Source: QKMZ01 sp012965515 (GTDB taxonomy: Bacteria; Cyanobacteriota; Vampirovibrionia; Obscuribacterales; Obscuribacteraceae). From it: DNA of 64,000 bases. The stretch lies in assembly GCA_937879965.1 (NCBI GenBank), contig CALFMP010000036.1, forward strand, positions 624,354 to 688,353, read 5' to 3'. Each line of letters begins with the position of its first letter. Positions within the stretch are counted from its first letter, which is position 1. Below are positions 1 to 7,754 of the stretch, piece after piece. The translations under genes and the position numbers were made by a program. The notes beneath the pieces were generated by a model, which saw only the letters and a program-made list of their open reading frames with translations, did not search any database and had not been told where the DNA came from.

Positions 1-1140
1 CTCGCGTCGCCTGTAGTCAAAAGTGTTTTCAGGGATGAGGAGAAACGGTTTGTGCGGTTCTGCGAACTCTGTCAAATTCGCTTTGCCAAGCCCGAGATCG
101 ACGCGTTTGTCTCCAATATTGGTGATGCATATGAGAACGCCAAGAATTTCCCAGCAATCGACGATTGTGCATGCGACGCGAACTTGGTTCGTCGCCATAT
201 ACTTGAGTGGAAAGTCCGCGTCTGCGAATTCCTGGGATCTCGGGCTGCCGTCTTCCCACTTGAATCGTACACTGCCCTGGATTTTTGGCGGTTGTTCGAA
301 GTTAACTGACTTGTCTTTGATGCTGTAACTGCGCTCGAAATAATCACGGGAGCGACTGCGTTTTCCAATCGAGTGATAAAACATCGCAGCTTCGCGCAGT
401 GCGTCGGCGAGGTCGAGAGAGCGAGTCCCAGGGCTTTGCTCTAGGATTTCCAGTCCCTTTTGGAAGTCCGCGTGTGCTTCCTCTGTCCATCCTCTTGCCC
501 CCGCGACGGAGCCTTTTAAGATGTAACTCTCGCCGAGATCGTGGTCATGTGGGTCGAGAATTTTTTTCCTGATCTCCAATGCCTCTTTGATTAGAGGTTC
601 GGCTTTGGCGGCTTTTCCTTGATGGAAAGCCACAGCGGCTGCGCCATGCAGCGCGTGGGCGTACTCGCGACTTTCGGTTCCGTGAAGTTTGCGCGCCAGA
701 TCGATGCACTGGTTATAAACTTCGCCTGCCGAAATGTACTTTTCTTCGTGCACATATACGTCAGCCAGCGACAGCCTCGCTGTGATCAGTTGATCGGGAG
801 TGGCAAATAGTTTTTTCGCTTCTTTGATCGCTTCAAGAAGTTTGCTCTCCGCTTCTTCGTCTGCTCTGATTGCAGACGCCTTAAGACCGGCGTTCATAAG
901 ACGGTCAAACATGGTGGCGTTTGAAGGCAACGATTGTGTCATCGCTGCTGAAGCCGCTTTGGTGACACTACCGACGACGGGTTTTTCAGTTTTAGCTGTA
1001 TCGTCGTCGGACTCTGACGTCTTTGCTGTTTTGCTTTCAACCCAGCCATCATCAGCATTGGCGGGGACCGTCGCACAAAGGAGAAGCGCTGCTGCAAGCG
1101 CCAAAGATAGCGGACGTTTCACTTTGACGTCAGGCATCAT
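1..1140 (-). CDS. TPR-repeat exported protein, 3' end beyond window
   Basis: The reading frame is open from an ATG-ATG pair at 1140/1137 to base 1 with no stop (380 codons visible), so the gene continues past the left edge. The first ~29 residues form a Sec-type leader: a basic stretch (KVKRP), an Ala/Leu core and an ANA cleavage site before DDGW. Residues ~105-270 carry helical pairs typical of TPRs, including AKAEPLIKEALEIRKK and EYAHALHGAAAVAFHQGK, which resemble kinesin-light-chain-type repeats. After ~290 the sequence becomes beta-like, suggesting a second domain. The start lies 35 bp downstream of the histidine kinase stop, so co-transcription with the two-component pair is likely. Role is probably protein-protein interaction in the periplasm; the partner is unknown. 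Confidence 0.8.
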   Translation of the reverse strand, partial: MMPDVKVKRPLSLALAAALLLCATVPANADDGWVESKTAKTSESDDDTAKTEKPVVGSVTKAASAAMTQSLPSNATMFDRLMNAGLKASAIRADEEAESKLLEAIKEAKKLFATPDQLITARLSLADVYVHEEKYISAGEVYNQCIDLARKLHGTESREYAHALHGAAAVAFHQGKAAKAEPLIKEALEIRKKILDPHDHDLGESYILKGSVAGARGWTEEAHADFQKGLEILEQSPGTRSLDLADALREAAMFYHSIGKRSRSRDYFERSYSIKDKSVNFEQPPKIQGSVRFKWEDGSPRSQEFADADFPLKYMATNQVRVACTIVDCWEILGVLICITNIGDKRVDLGLGKANLTEFAEPHKPFLLIPENTFDYRRRE

Positions 1141-1175
1141 TCTCGTTATTGCTCTTTCTCTCGTGGTCATCGTTA

Positions 1176-3062
1176 TCAAATATCGTCCGTATCTTCATCG
1201 TCCTCGTCATCGAGGTCGTCATATCCGGGCGGAGCTTCCGGTAGTTTAAACCAAAACGTGCTGCCTTTTCCCTCTTCTGAAGTAAGCCCCATTTCCCCGC
1301 CGTGCTGTTCGACTATCGCCTTACAAATCGCCAGACCTAAACCGCTGCCGCCCTTTTGAGCCCGCTCTGGCGTGTTTACCTGCTCAAAGCGTTCAAAAAT
1401 AGACTGATGAAATTTTTCAGGAATGCCCGCTCCCTGGTCTATTACTTTTACTTCAGTAAGTGACCTGCTAACTGAGGTTTCGACCGTAATTTTGCTCTTG
1501 GGCGGCGAGTACTTGATGGCATTTGACAGCAGATTTACAAGCACTTGTACCAGCCTGTCCGGGTCCGCGATCAGTTGTGCGGCGACGCCGGTTTTTTCCA
1601 GTTTGATTTTTTCAATTTGCGCCAAGTTGTGCACCGCATCGAAAGCTCGCTGCACGACCTGATCCATGTCGGAATGTTTGAAATTCATGCGCAGACGCCC
1701 CGCTTCCAGCTTGTCGATATCCAGCAGGTCGTTAATCAGTTTGATCAGTCGCGTGACGTTGCGCTCAGCAATTGAAACGCTCTTCCTGCCCTGGTCGTTG
1801 AGGTTGCCATAGATGTCCTCAGCTAGCATGGATAGAAAACCCTGCACCGACGTCAACGGAGAGCGCAGCTCGTGGCTGACCATGGAGACGAACTCTTGCT
1901 TAATGCGCTCTACTTCCCGGCGTTCTGAGATATCTAGAATGACGAGCATAAAGCGAGCGCCTTCGAAAGCTTCGAATTCGTTGACGGAAACTTCTACGGG
2001 GAACGGTTCGCCGTCAGCCTTTGCAGCTTCGAGTTCAAGGATGTGCTTGCGCCCCTTTGTCAGTAATTTTTGCAGTATGTCCTCGACCCCGGAGGTCGCT
2101 TCTTTGGGAAACAATTTTTGCACTGGTTGACCGGCAAGCGTGGCGATGTCGTAGGCGAACATCCTTTCGGTTGCCGGATTGATCGATTCAATTGCCCCTT
2201 CGGTATTGATGATGACCAAACCGGTCGGCATCGTCTCGACGATGGTTCTCACTCGCCTTTCTGATTGCTGCAAGTTTTCCAATACGGCTCGTTCTTTCTC
2301 TGATGCGTCTTTTAGCGCATCTGCCATTTTGTTGAAAACTTTGTCCAAGTGAGCGATCTCGTCACCGCCCGGTAGAGGCGGATTGAGCGGTAGTCCGCTA
2401 GCAAGACGGTATGTGTTGTCCATGAGAACATTGAGCCGGCGTGCTGTTCCGCGATTGAAATACACGGCCAATGAAACGGCAATGATTATATTTAGCGCCA
2501 CTCCGGCGAGCAGGAGTTGCTTGGTTTTTTCTCTCGACTCCGCTTGCAGCTTGGGGCTGAGGTCTTCGATCTTCCGCTCCTCAACGGCAAGCGTGTCGAA
2601 CTTGGCCGCCAGCATCGGAATTTTGCTTCGCATGGAGTTGAGGTAGCTGCGCGCCGACGCCTGTTCGCCCGAGTCAATCATTTTTTTTACCGAACGAAAA
2701 TCGCTCACCGCGCTATTGAGGAAAGCCTCCAGGTCATCTACTTTTCTCTCTTCATCCTTGTTGCCTGCGACCAGTTTTTTCAATTCTTTGAACACTTCTG
2801 GAATTAGCTCGGAGGCGTGCTGATAACGTTTTGCCATGCTGAATGTACCGATCAAGCCATAGCCCGAGATGCCTGCAGCTTGTTGCGTCATCAATGAGTG
2901 TAATTTGTTGAGTTCTTTCGAGATGGCACGTGCGCGAGCCTCGCGCTGGACTTCTTTCTCGGTCTCGTTGAGCATCTGGTATAGCGTGGCGACGAATCCC
3001 AACTCAAAAATGAGCGGGATGGCAACCAGGATTAAGCCTTTGTGGGAGAGCTTCAGTCTCAC
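1176..3062 (-). CDS. Membrane sensor histidine kinase (CHASE3-like, HAMP, PAS)
   Basis: 628 residues from a GTG start. A membrane helix at ~8-30, an extracytoplasmic helical sensor of about 150 residues (CHASE3-like by layout) and a second helix at ~185-205 lead to a HAMP-like linker. A PAS domain (~270-385) precedes the kinase core. The H box is SMVSHELRSPLTS with the phosphorylated His at ~397; the N box is LLSNAIKYSP, G1 is DQGAGIPEKF, and the G2 box contains GSGLGLAICK. The C-terminus is a strongly acidic tail of Asp/Glu. It follows the response regulator at 3152-3838 with an 89-bp gap and presumably phosphorylates it. A second kinase of the same plan is at 13730-15538. The signal sensed is unknown. 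Confidence 0.93.
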   Translation of the reverse strand: MRLKLSHKGLILVAIPLIFELGFVATLYQMLNETEKEVQREARARAISKELNKLHSLMTQQAAGISGYGLIGTFSMAKRYQHASELIPEVFKELKKLVAGNKDEERKVDDLEAFLNSAVSDFRSVKKMIDSGEQASARSYLNSMRSKIPMLAAKFDTLAVEERKIEDLSPKLQAESREKTKQLLLAGVALNIIIAVSLAVYFNRGTARRLNVLMDNTYRLASGLPLNPPLPGGDEIAHLDKVFNKMADALKDASEKERAVLENLQQSERRVRTIVETMPTGLVIINTEGAIESINPATERMFAYDIATLAGQPVQKLFPKEATSGVEDILQKLLTKGRKHILELEAAKADGEPFPVEVSVNEFEAFEGARFMLVILDISERREVERIKQEFVSMVSHELRSPLTSVQGFLSMLAEDIYGNLNDQGRKSVSIAERNVTRLIKLINDLLDIDKLEAGRLRMNFKHSDMDQVVQRAFDAVHNLAQIEKIKLEKTGVAAQLIADPDRLVQVLVNLLSNAIKYSPPKSKITVETSVSRSLTEVKVIDQGAGIPEKFHQSIFERFEQVNTPERAQKGGSGLGLAICKAIVEQHGGEMGLTSEEGKGSTFWFKLPEAPPGYDDLDDEDDEDTDDI

Positions 3063-3151
3063 AACGTACCGATTTATTTGCCGCCGGAATATCGGACTGG
3101 CGCGTCGATAGACGCTCCAAAGGTGTTATACCCCAATAATCCCGCAAGGGT

Positions 3152-3838
3152 TTAGGTTTTCAGCTCGGGCGCGTGCAGTTTGTAGCCGACTCCGTGCAGG
3201 GTTTGGATTACTGAGTCTTCGCTGTCGCCGTCAATTTTCCTGCGCAGGCGCTTGATGCAAGTGCGAACGGTTTCCGGTGCCGCATCATTTTCCGATCGCC
3301 AGACACGATCGAGCAATGCTTCGGCACTGAATACTTGATTCGGATGGCGCATTAAGAACTCGAGCAATGCAAACTCTTTAGGCAAGAGCCTGATGTCGGC
3401 ACCGCCCTTGGTGACAGCGAAAGTACGAGGGTTGAGGCTGATGTTTGCGGCGCGTAGGACATTGTCGGTGACTGTTTGCGGTCGTCGCAACAAGGCGCGA
3501 ATCCGTGCCGACAGCTCCTTCATGTGAAATGGTTTGGTCAAATAATCGTCGGCACCGGCGTCAAGTCCCTGTTCAATCTGTTCGGTCAAATCCTGCCCGG
3601 TAAGCATCAAGACTGGCGTTTTTCCGCCATCCTGACGAAACTTCTTCAATATCTGAATGCCGTCATATACAGGCAATTGCCAATCCAGAATGATCAAGTC
3701 GTAGGGATAAATGCCGATTAGTTCCATCGCCTCGTCGCCCTTTGACGCTGTCTCAATCAGGTGATGGTCGTGTTTGAGCCAATCTTCGACAATTTGTCGC
3801 AGATCAAGATCATCTTCAACTATCAGTATTTTTGCCAT
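3152..3838 (-). CDS. OmpR/PhoB-family response regulator
   Basis: 228 residues: an N-terminal receiver with acidic pair D9/D10, phospho-acceptor D52 (IILDWQLP) and the conserved Lys in YLTKPFH, then an OmpR-type winged helix DNA-binding domain (LLPKEFALLEFLMRHP ... DRVWRSE ... TCIKRLRRKI). A GTG three codons upstream (3847) could also start it, but the ATG at 3838 aligns exactly with the start of the paralogue at 12938-13624 (MAKLLIVEDD), so it is preferred. The gene lies upstream of the histidine kinase on the same strand and forms a two-component pair with it. Targets are not visible from sequence. Confidence 0.93.
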   Translation of the reverse strand: MAKILIVEDDLDLRQIVEDWLKHDHHLIETASKGDEAMELIGIYPYDLIILDWQLPVYDGIQILKKFRQDGGKTPVLMLTGQDLTEQIEQGLDAGADDYLTKPFHMKELSARIRALLRRPQTVTDNVLRAANISLNPRTFAVTKGGADIRLLPKEFALLEFLMRHPNQVFSAEALLDRVWRSENDAAPETVRTCIKRLRRKIDGDSEDSVIQTLHGVGYKLHAPELKT

Positions 3839-3867
3839 GACCTTCACAGCTCAGCGCTTGCAGGAGA

Positions 3868-4497
3868 CTAATTCCTCTTTTCCTCAACGGGAGAGCCGAG
3901 CTTGATTACGCCACCAGGCTCTTGCGCGGCGCTGCTGCCCCCAAAGCTTACTTTCACCGGATCGAAGGCGTTGGGATCTTCGATGCCGAAGTAGGTTTGT
4001 GGTTTGAAACCCATAGGTCCGGCGATGAGCACGGACGGGAAAGTTTCAACCGCCGTGTTCATCTCGCGCACGTTGGCGTTGTAAAAACGACGTGCTTGTG
4101 AAATTCTCGTTTCGGTGTCGTTGAGCGAGTTTTGCAACTGATTGAAGTTTTCGTTGGCTTTCAACTGCGGGTAGGCTTCGCTGAGTGCCATCAGTTTTGT
4201 GAGAGCGCCGGTCAAAGCGTTGTTCGCCAGTGCTTGAGCTTCCGGTGCCCCGGAAACGGCCGCTGCGTTGTTGCGTGCTTTGATTACCGCCTCCAAAGTG
4301 TCTTTCTCGTGGCTGGCGTAGCCTTTCACGGTTTCGACTAAGTTGGGGATCAAGTCGTATCGTCGGCGCAATTCCGTCTCGATTGCCGACCAGCTTTCCC
4401 GAACGCTCTGTCTGAGCATGACCAGCTGGTTGTAGGTGCCGACCATCCAGAGAGCGATAACGCCCAAGAAAACCAGCATACCGATTCCTATGTACAT
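3868..4497 (-). CDS. lemA: LemA family protein
   Basis: 209 residues. One N-terminal membrane helix (~3-22, MLVFLGVIALWMVGTYNQL) leads straight into the LemA signature: MLRQSVRESWSAIETELRRR, then RRYDLIPNLVETVKGY and a long helical hairpin ending in ARRFYNANVREMN. This matches the usual LemA length and plan: a short outside segment, one helix and a four-helix bundle. GGAG sits 6-7 bases before the ATG. LemA function is poorly known; in many genomes it neighbours DUF2207 or TPM proteins, and a DUF2207-type protein is indeed encoded at 10202-12013 across the divergent kinase operon. It lies just upstream of the response regulator (29 bp), so the three minus-strand genes may share a promoter in 4498-4700. 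Confidence 0.93.
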   Translation of the reverse strand: MYIGIGMLVFLGVIALWMVGTYNQLVMLRQSVRESWSAIETELRRRYDLIPNLVETVKGYASHEKDTLEAVIKARNNAAAVSGAPEAQALANNALTGALTKLMALSEAYPQLKANENFNQLQNSLNDTETRISQARRFYNANVREMNTAVETFPSVLIAGPMGFKPQTYFGIEDPNAFDPVKVSFGGSSAAQEPGGVIKLGSPVEEKRN

Positions 4498-4700
4498 GCA
4501 AATCTCCAGGTGTTGGATGGTGGTTCGATTATACCTCCGAATACTGCAGGGTTTTGCCGGTTGGCAACGCCAAGCTGGGCGGGTTTTTGGTCTTTGTCAA
4601 CGGGTTAAACCACTCCCTTTCTTCATCATTTCTTCTCTTGACAACCAGGGATAGCCTGACATACCCTTAAATCGCCCCATTACGGCACTTACTACAACCG

Positions 4701-7700
4701 ATGCAAAAACTAGCGCAAGCCGAATTAGCTCGACTGCGATCCCTAACTCCCGAGCAACTCGAGAATCGAGTTAAGTGGTCGACTGCTCTAGCCCTTGTTG
4801 TCGGCTTTGCCTGTCGTGGCGCTCAAGGGGTGACGTGGGCATGCATCTTTCTATGTTTTGTCGGATTTTTCCTGCAGTACGTCAAGCGCCTTGCGCCACC
4901 CGAAGCTACTGTTCATTCGATCACAAAGACTCATTTCAGTTTTAACTCGTTTTTCCTGTCCGCCGTTGCCGGCTCGATGGTCTTCCTTTTCTTCAAGGAA
5001 GGAATCGACGGCTGCATGCGTGACATGGCGCTCTGGGCGTTGATGTTTTGTCTTGTGTCATCTGTCGTTAAATTCAACTCGAGAGAATGGCGCTGGATAA
5101 CAATCGGCGCTTTGGCCGTGTCCGCGGGTTACATCGGCACGATTCTCCGCAACATCATTTTTCAAACACCGATGTTCAGTCACCCGACCGGCATGCAAGC
5201 GGCTGTGCTGACCATGTTCAACACTTATGCGCTTTCGGCACTGGCGCTTGTGACTCTTGTATTGGTGGGGGTGGGGAGACTTTCGCGGCCGTGGAGCATG
5301 CGAAGGGAAACAGCAATAGCAGAATCGAATGTGTCATTGATGCAAAAGTTAGCCTGCTTTTTGCGTCGTTCTGTCAAACAGTGCGTTGCAGAACTCCCTG
5401 TGTATGCCTTCCTTGCTTGGTATGCGGGGGTTGTCTACTTTCTCAGCTTTCCTCAGGGCAGCGTTGGCGAGATGTTTGCCAATCAGTTTTTGACCTCGGC
5501 TCGCGATGCCAATATCTATCCTTACAACGAAAAACACGTTTACAGCAGACACAGTCGTTTGCTTGCGTCGGCAGAAGCCTCAGGAGGAAACTCGCCACCG
5601 GTTTTGGTACATCAGTACGAACTGGGTAAGGTCCCAGCACCTGCGGTTTCGAGCGATCCATTTGCCGATGGTGTCGACAATCCGCCACCACCTTCCACGG
5701 AAGCTGCTATCGAAGACACTGATGATTCAAGTTTAGTCTTAACACCGGATGCAAACGAATCAGGATTATCGCCTACAGTAATGGCGCCAGGAATTTCGGC
5801 GAACAGCTCTGAAATCGAGGCTGATCGCGAGTCTCGAATTACCACCCTCATAATCAAAGGTGTGGTCGCGCTGGGCCTGTTTGCCCTGCCTTTCTCATTG
5901 ATAATGCGTGGGGCTGCATTCTATGCAGCTTTGATGCGCCGATTGATGGGAGCTACCGGGAAGTTGCGAATTTCCGAATCGACTCTCGCTGCTGTTCGCG
6001 ATACAGGTGACAAACTGCGATTGAAGTATGAGAGTAGATTTTTGGCGCATGCGGCAAGAACTTTTTGGTGGCTTCTCTTCTGGTATGCAGTGGTATTCTC
6101 CCTGGTGGCGTTCACCGGAGGTGGACTGGGCACCGCGATTCGAAATTGGCTCGACTTCTCTATTGTCGATAGCGGATTGAGGCACGTTTCTACTGAATAC
6201 AATCTCAACATGCGCTATTTTATGGCGGCTGTGCTTGCAATGTACGCTTGCGGCCCGTTAGCTGTTACCGGATGCGTCTTTCTGCCCCACCGGTCCGGAC
6301 GGAAAATCGTTGTGAACGAAGATGGCATTTCCGCACCGGATGGTCCGTATGCCTCAATGTGGCTGCGCACCTTCAGACTCTATGTGGACATCAAGTCGGT
6401 TACTCTAAAGGGCAAAGGTCTTCCCGACATCGAGTATGGCAAGGATAAGCGCCGTATCAAAATACGCTTCCGAACCGGTGGTTCTCTGTCGTTTCGTGTC
6501 ATGGACATGCCGCCAGAAGACTTGCGACTTTTGCTGGAACGCATTGACGAACATGCAGAAGACTGCGAACTCACTGAGGACATTGTGGCACTGAGAGTCA
6601 AGCTTTCCAAAGAGTCAGAAGCAAAATCAACCACAGATTCGAATTCCAAGAGAGGTAAATTCAAATCTTCGATTTTCGTTCCGTTTGTTGGCGGTGAGAG
6701 AATTGAAAACCACCAACTTCGCATCGTAAAAGTTCTTGCAAATAAGCCGCTTTCGGCTGTTTACCTTGTACGCCTTGCCAATGGAAAATTGGCTGTTCTC
6801 AAACAGTTGGTAATGCCCAAAGACGACGAAACATCTCGCGAACATCTTCGAATTTTCCAGCGGGAGTGTGAATTAATGCGAGAGTTGAAGCATGAAGGTA
6901 TTGCACGGGTGATAGATGCTTTCAATGAGGGCAACAATCACTTCCTTCTGCTTGAGCACTTTAAAGGGCAGGACCTGAAGACCGTAGTCGATACATACGG
7001 TGCACGAAACATTGAGGATGTCGCAAACTGGGCGCTTAGCCTGTGCGATGTGCTGGAACATTTGCACGCGAAGGACATTATTCACAGAGACGTCACGCCA
7101 GAAAACATTGTTGTCGGTGAGCACGATGGGGTTCGTCTCATTGACTTTGGCGCTGCACATCAATTTATAGAAGGCATCACCGGAACTTTAATTGGCAAGC
7201 AAAGCTATGTGGCGCCGGAACAGCTGCGTGGCAGAGCGTCGAAGCGTAGTGATATTTACAGTCTCGGTGTGACAATGAATTTCCTGCTGACGGCTAGAGA
7301 ACCGGTTGCACTTCAGCAGTGTGAGCCGGAGTTGGGCAGTGGACGGTCTGCTCAGCTAATGCGCAATTTGATCATGGCTATGACAGACTTTGAAGAAGAG
7401 CGCAGACCGGAAAGCATTCAATCTGTAAGGCAGATCTTGATGGCTGTGCTAGACAAAGAGTACGTTGCGACATCTGCTCGTACTGCACCTTCCGCATTAG
7501 AAATTGCAGCAGAAGCAGAAACAGAAGCAGAAACAGAAGCAGAAACAGAAACAGAAACAGAAACAGAAAGTTCACCTGCTCCTGCTCCAGCACAGGTTCC
7601 GGCAAACGCTCCTGCCGACGTGGGCGAGGCAGAGCTTGCCGGACGCACCATCCAACTCATGGCTGAGGCATTGCCGGAACAGACACTAAAGGTAAAGACT

Positions 7701-7754
7701 GGTCAGAAGAAGAAAGTAAAGGTCAGACAAAAAGCTGATTCTGAGAAACACTAG
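4701..7754 (+). CDS. Polytopic membrane Ser/Thr protein kinase with C-terminal kinase domain
   Basis: 1,017 residues. The first ~540 residues hold about nine hydrophobic helices broken by a long Pro/Ser/Asp-rich loop (~300-390). A short beta-rich, possibly PH-like, domain follows (~550-640). The kinase domain spans ~670-930: Lys in LAVLKQLV (~700), Glu in the following helix, HRDVTPEN (~795), LIDFGAA (~814) and SYVAPEQLRG with a normal APE. The catalytic loop has Thr where HRDxKPxN kinases have Lys. Behind the kinase is a Glu/Ala/Thr repeat coded by a hexanucleotide run, then a Pro/Ala linker and a basic tail. Most bacterial PknB-type kinases put the kinase first and the membrane helix after it; this one is reversed. 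Its stop abuts the ATG of the next kinase. Confidence 0.9.
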   Translation: MQKLAQAELARLRSLTPEQLENRVKWSTALALVVGFACRGAQGVTWACIFLCFVGFFLQYVKRLAPPEATVHSITKTHFSFNSFFLSAVAGSMVFLFFKEGIDGCMRDMALWALMFCLVSSVVKFNSREWRWITIGALAVSAGYIGTILRNIIFQTPMFSHPTGMQAAVLTMFNTYALSALALVTLVLVGVGRLSRPWSMRRETAIAESNVSLMQKLACFLRRSVKQCVAELPVYAFLAWYAGVVYFLSFPQGSVGEMFANQFLTSARDANIYPYNEKHVYSRHSRLLASAEASGGNSPPVLVHQYELGKVPAPAVSSDPFADGVDNPPPPSTEAAIEDTDDSSLVLTPDANESGLSPTVMAPGISANSSEIEADRESRITTLIIKGVVALGLFALPFSLIMRGAAFYAALMRRLMGATGKLRISESTLAAVRDTGDKLRLKYESRFLAHAARTFWWLLFWYAVVFSLVAFTGGGLGTAIRNWLDFSIVDSGLRHVSTEYNLNMRYFMAAVLAMYACGPLAVTGCVFLPHRSGRKIVVNEDGISAPDGPYASMWLRTFRLYVDIKSVTLKGKGLPDIEYGKDKRRIKIRFRTGGSLSFRVMDMPPEDLRLLLERIDEHAEDCELTEDIVALRVKLSKESEAKSTTDSNSKRGKFKSSIFVPFVGGERIENHQLRIVKVLANKPLSAVYLVRLANGKLAVLKQLVMPKDDETSREHLRIFQRECELMRELKHEGIARVIDAFNEGNNHFLLLEHFKGQDLKTVVDTYGARNIEDVANWALSLCDVLEHLHAKDIIHRDVTPENIVVGEHDGVRLIDFGAAHQFIEGITGTLIGKQSYVAPEQLRGRASKRSDIYSLGVTMNFLLTAREPVALQQCEPELGSGRSAQLMRNLIMAMTDFEEERRPESIQSVRQILMAVLDKEYVATSARTAPSALEIAAEAETEAETEAETETETETESSPAPAPAQVPANAPADVGEAELAGRTIQLMAEALPEQTLKVKTGQKKKVKVRQKADSEKH
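7506..7569 (+). repeat. GCAGAA/ACAGAA hexanucleotide run inside kinase gene
   Basis: A run of about ten near-perfect 6-bp units (gcagaa, acagaa) codes for alternating Ala-Glu and Thr-Glu near the C-terminus of the first kinase. Since the unit is two codons long, slippage would change the length of the acidic linker without breaking the frame. Confidence 0.9.
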
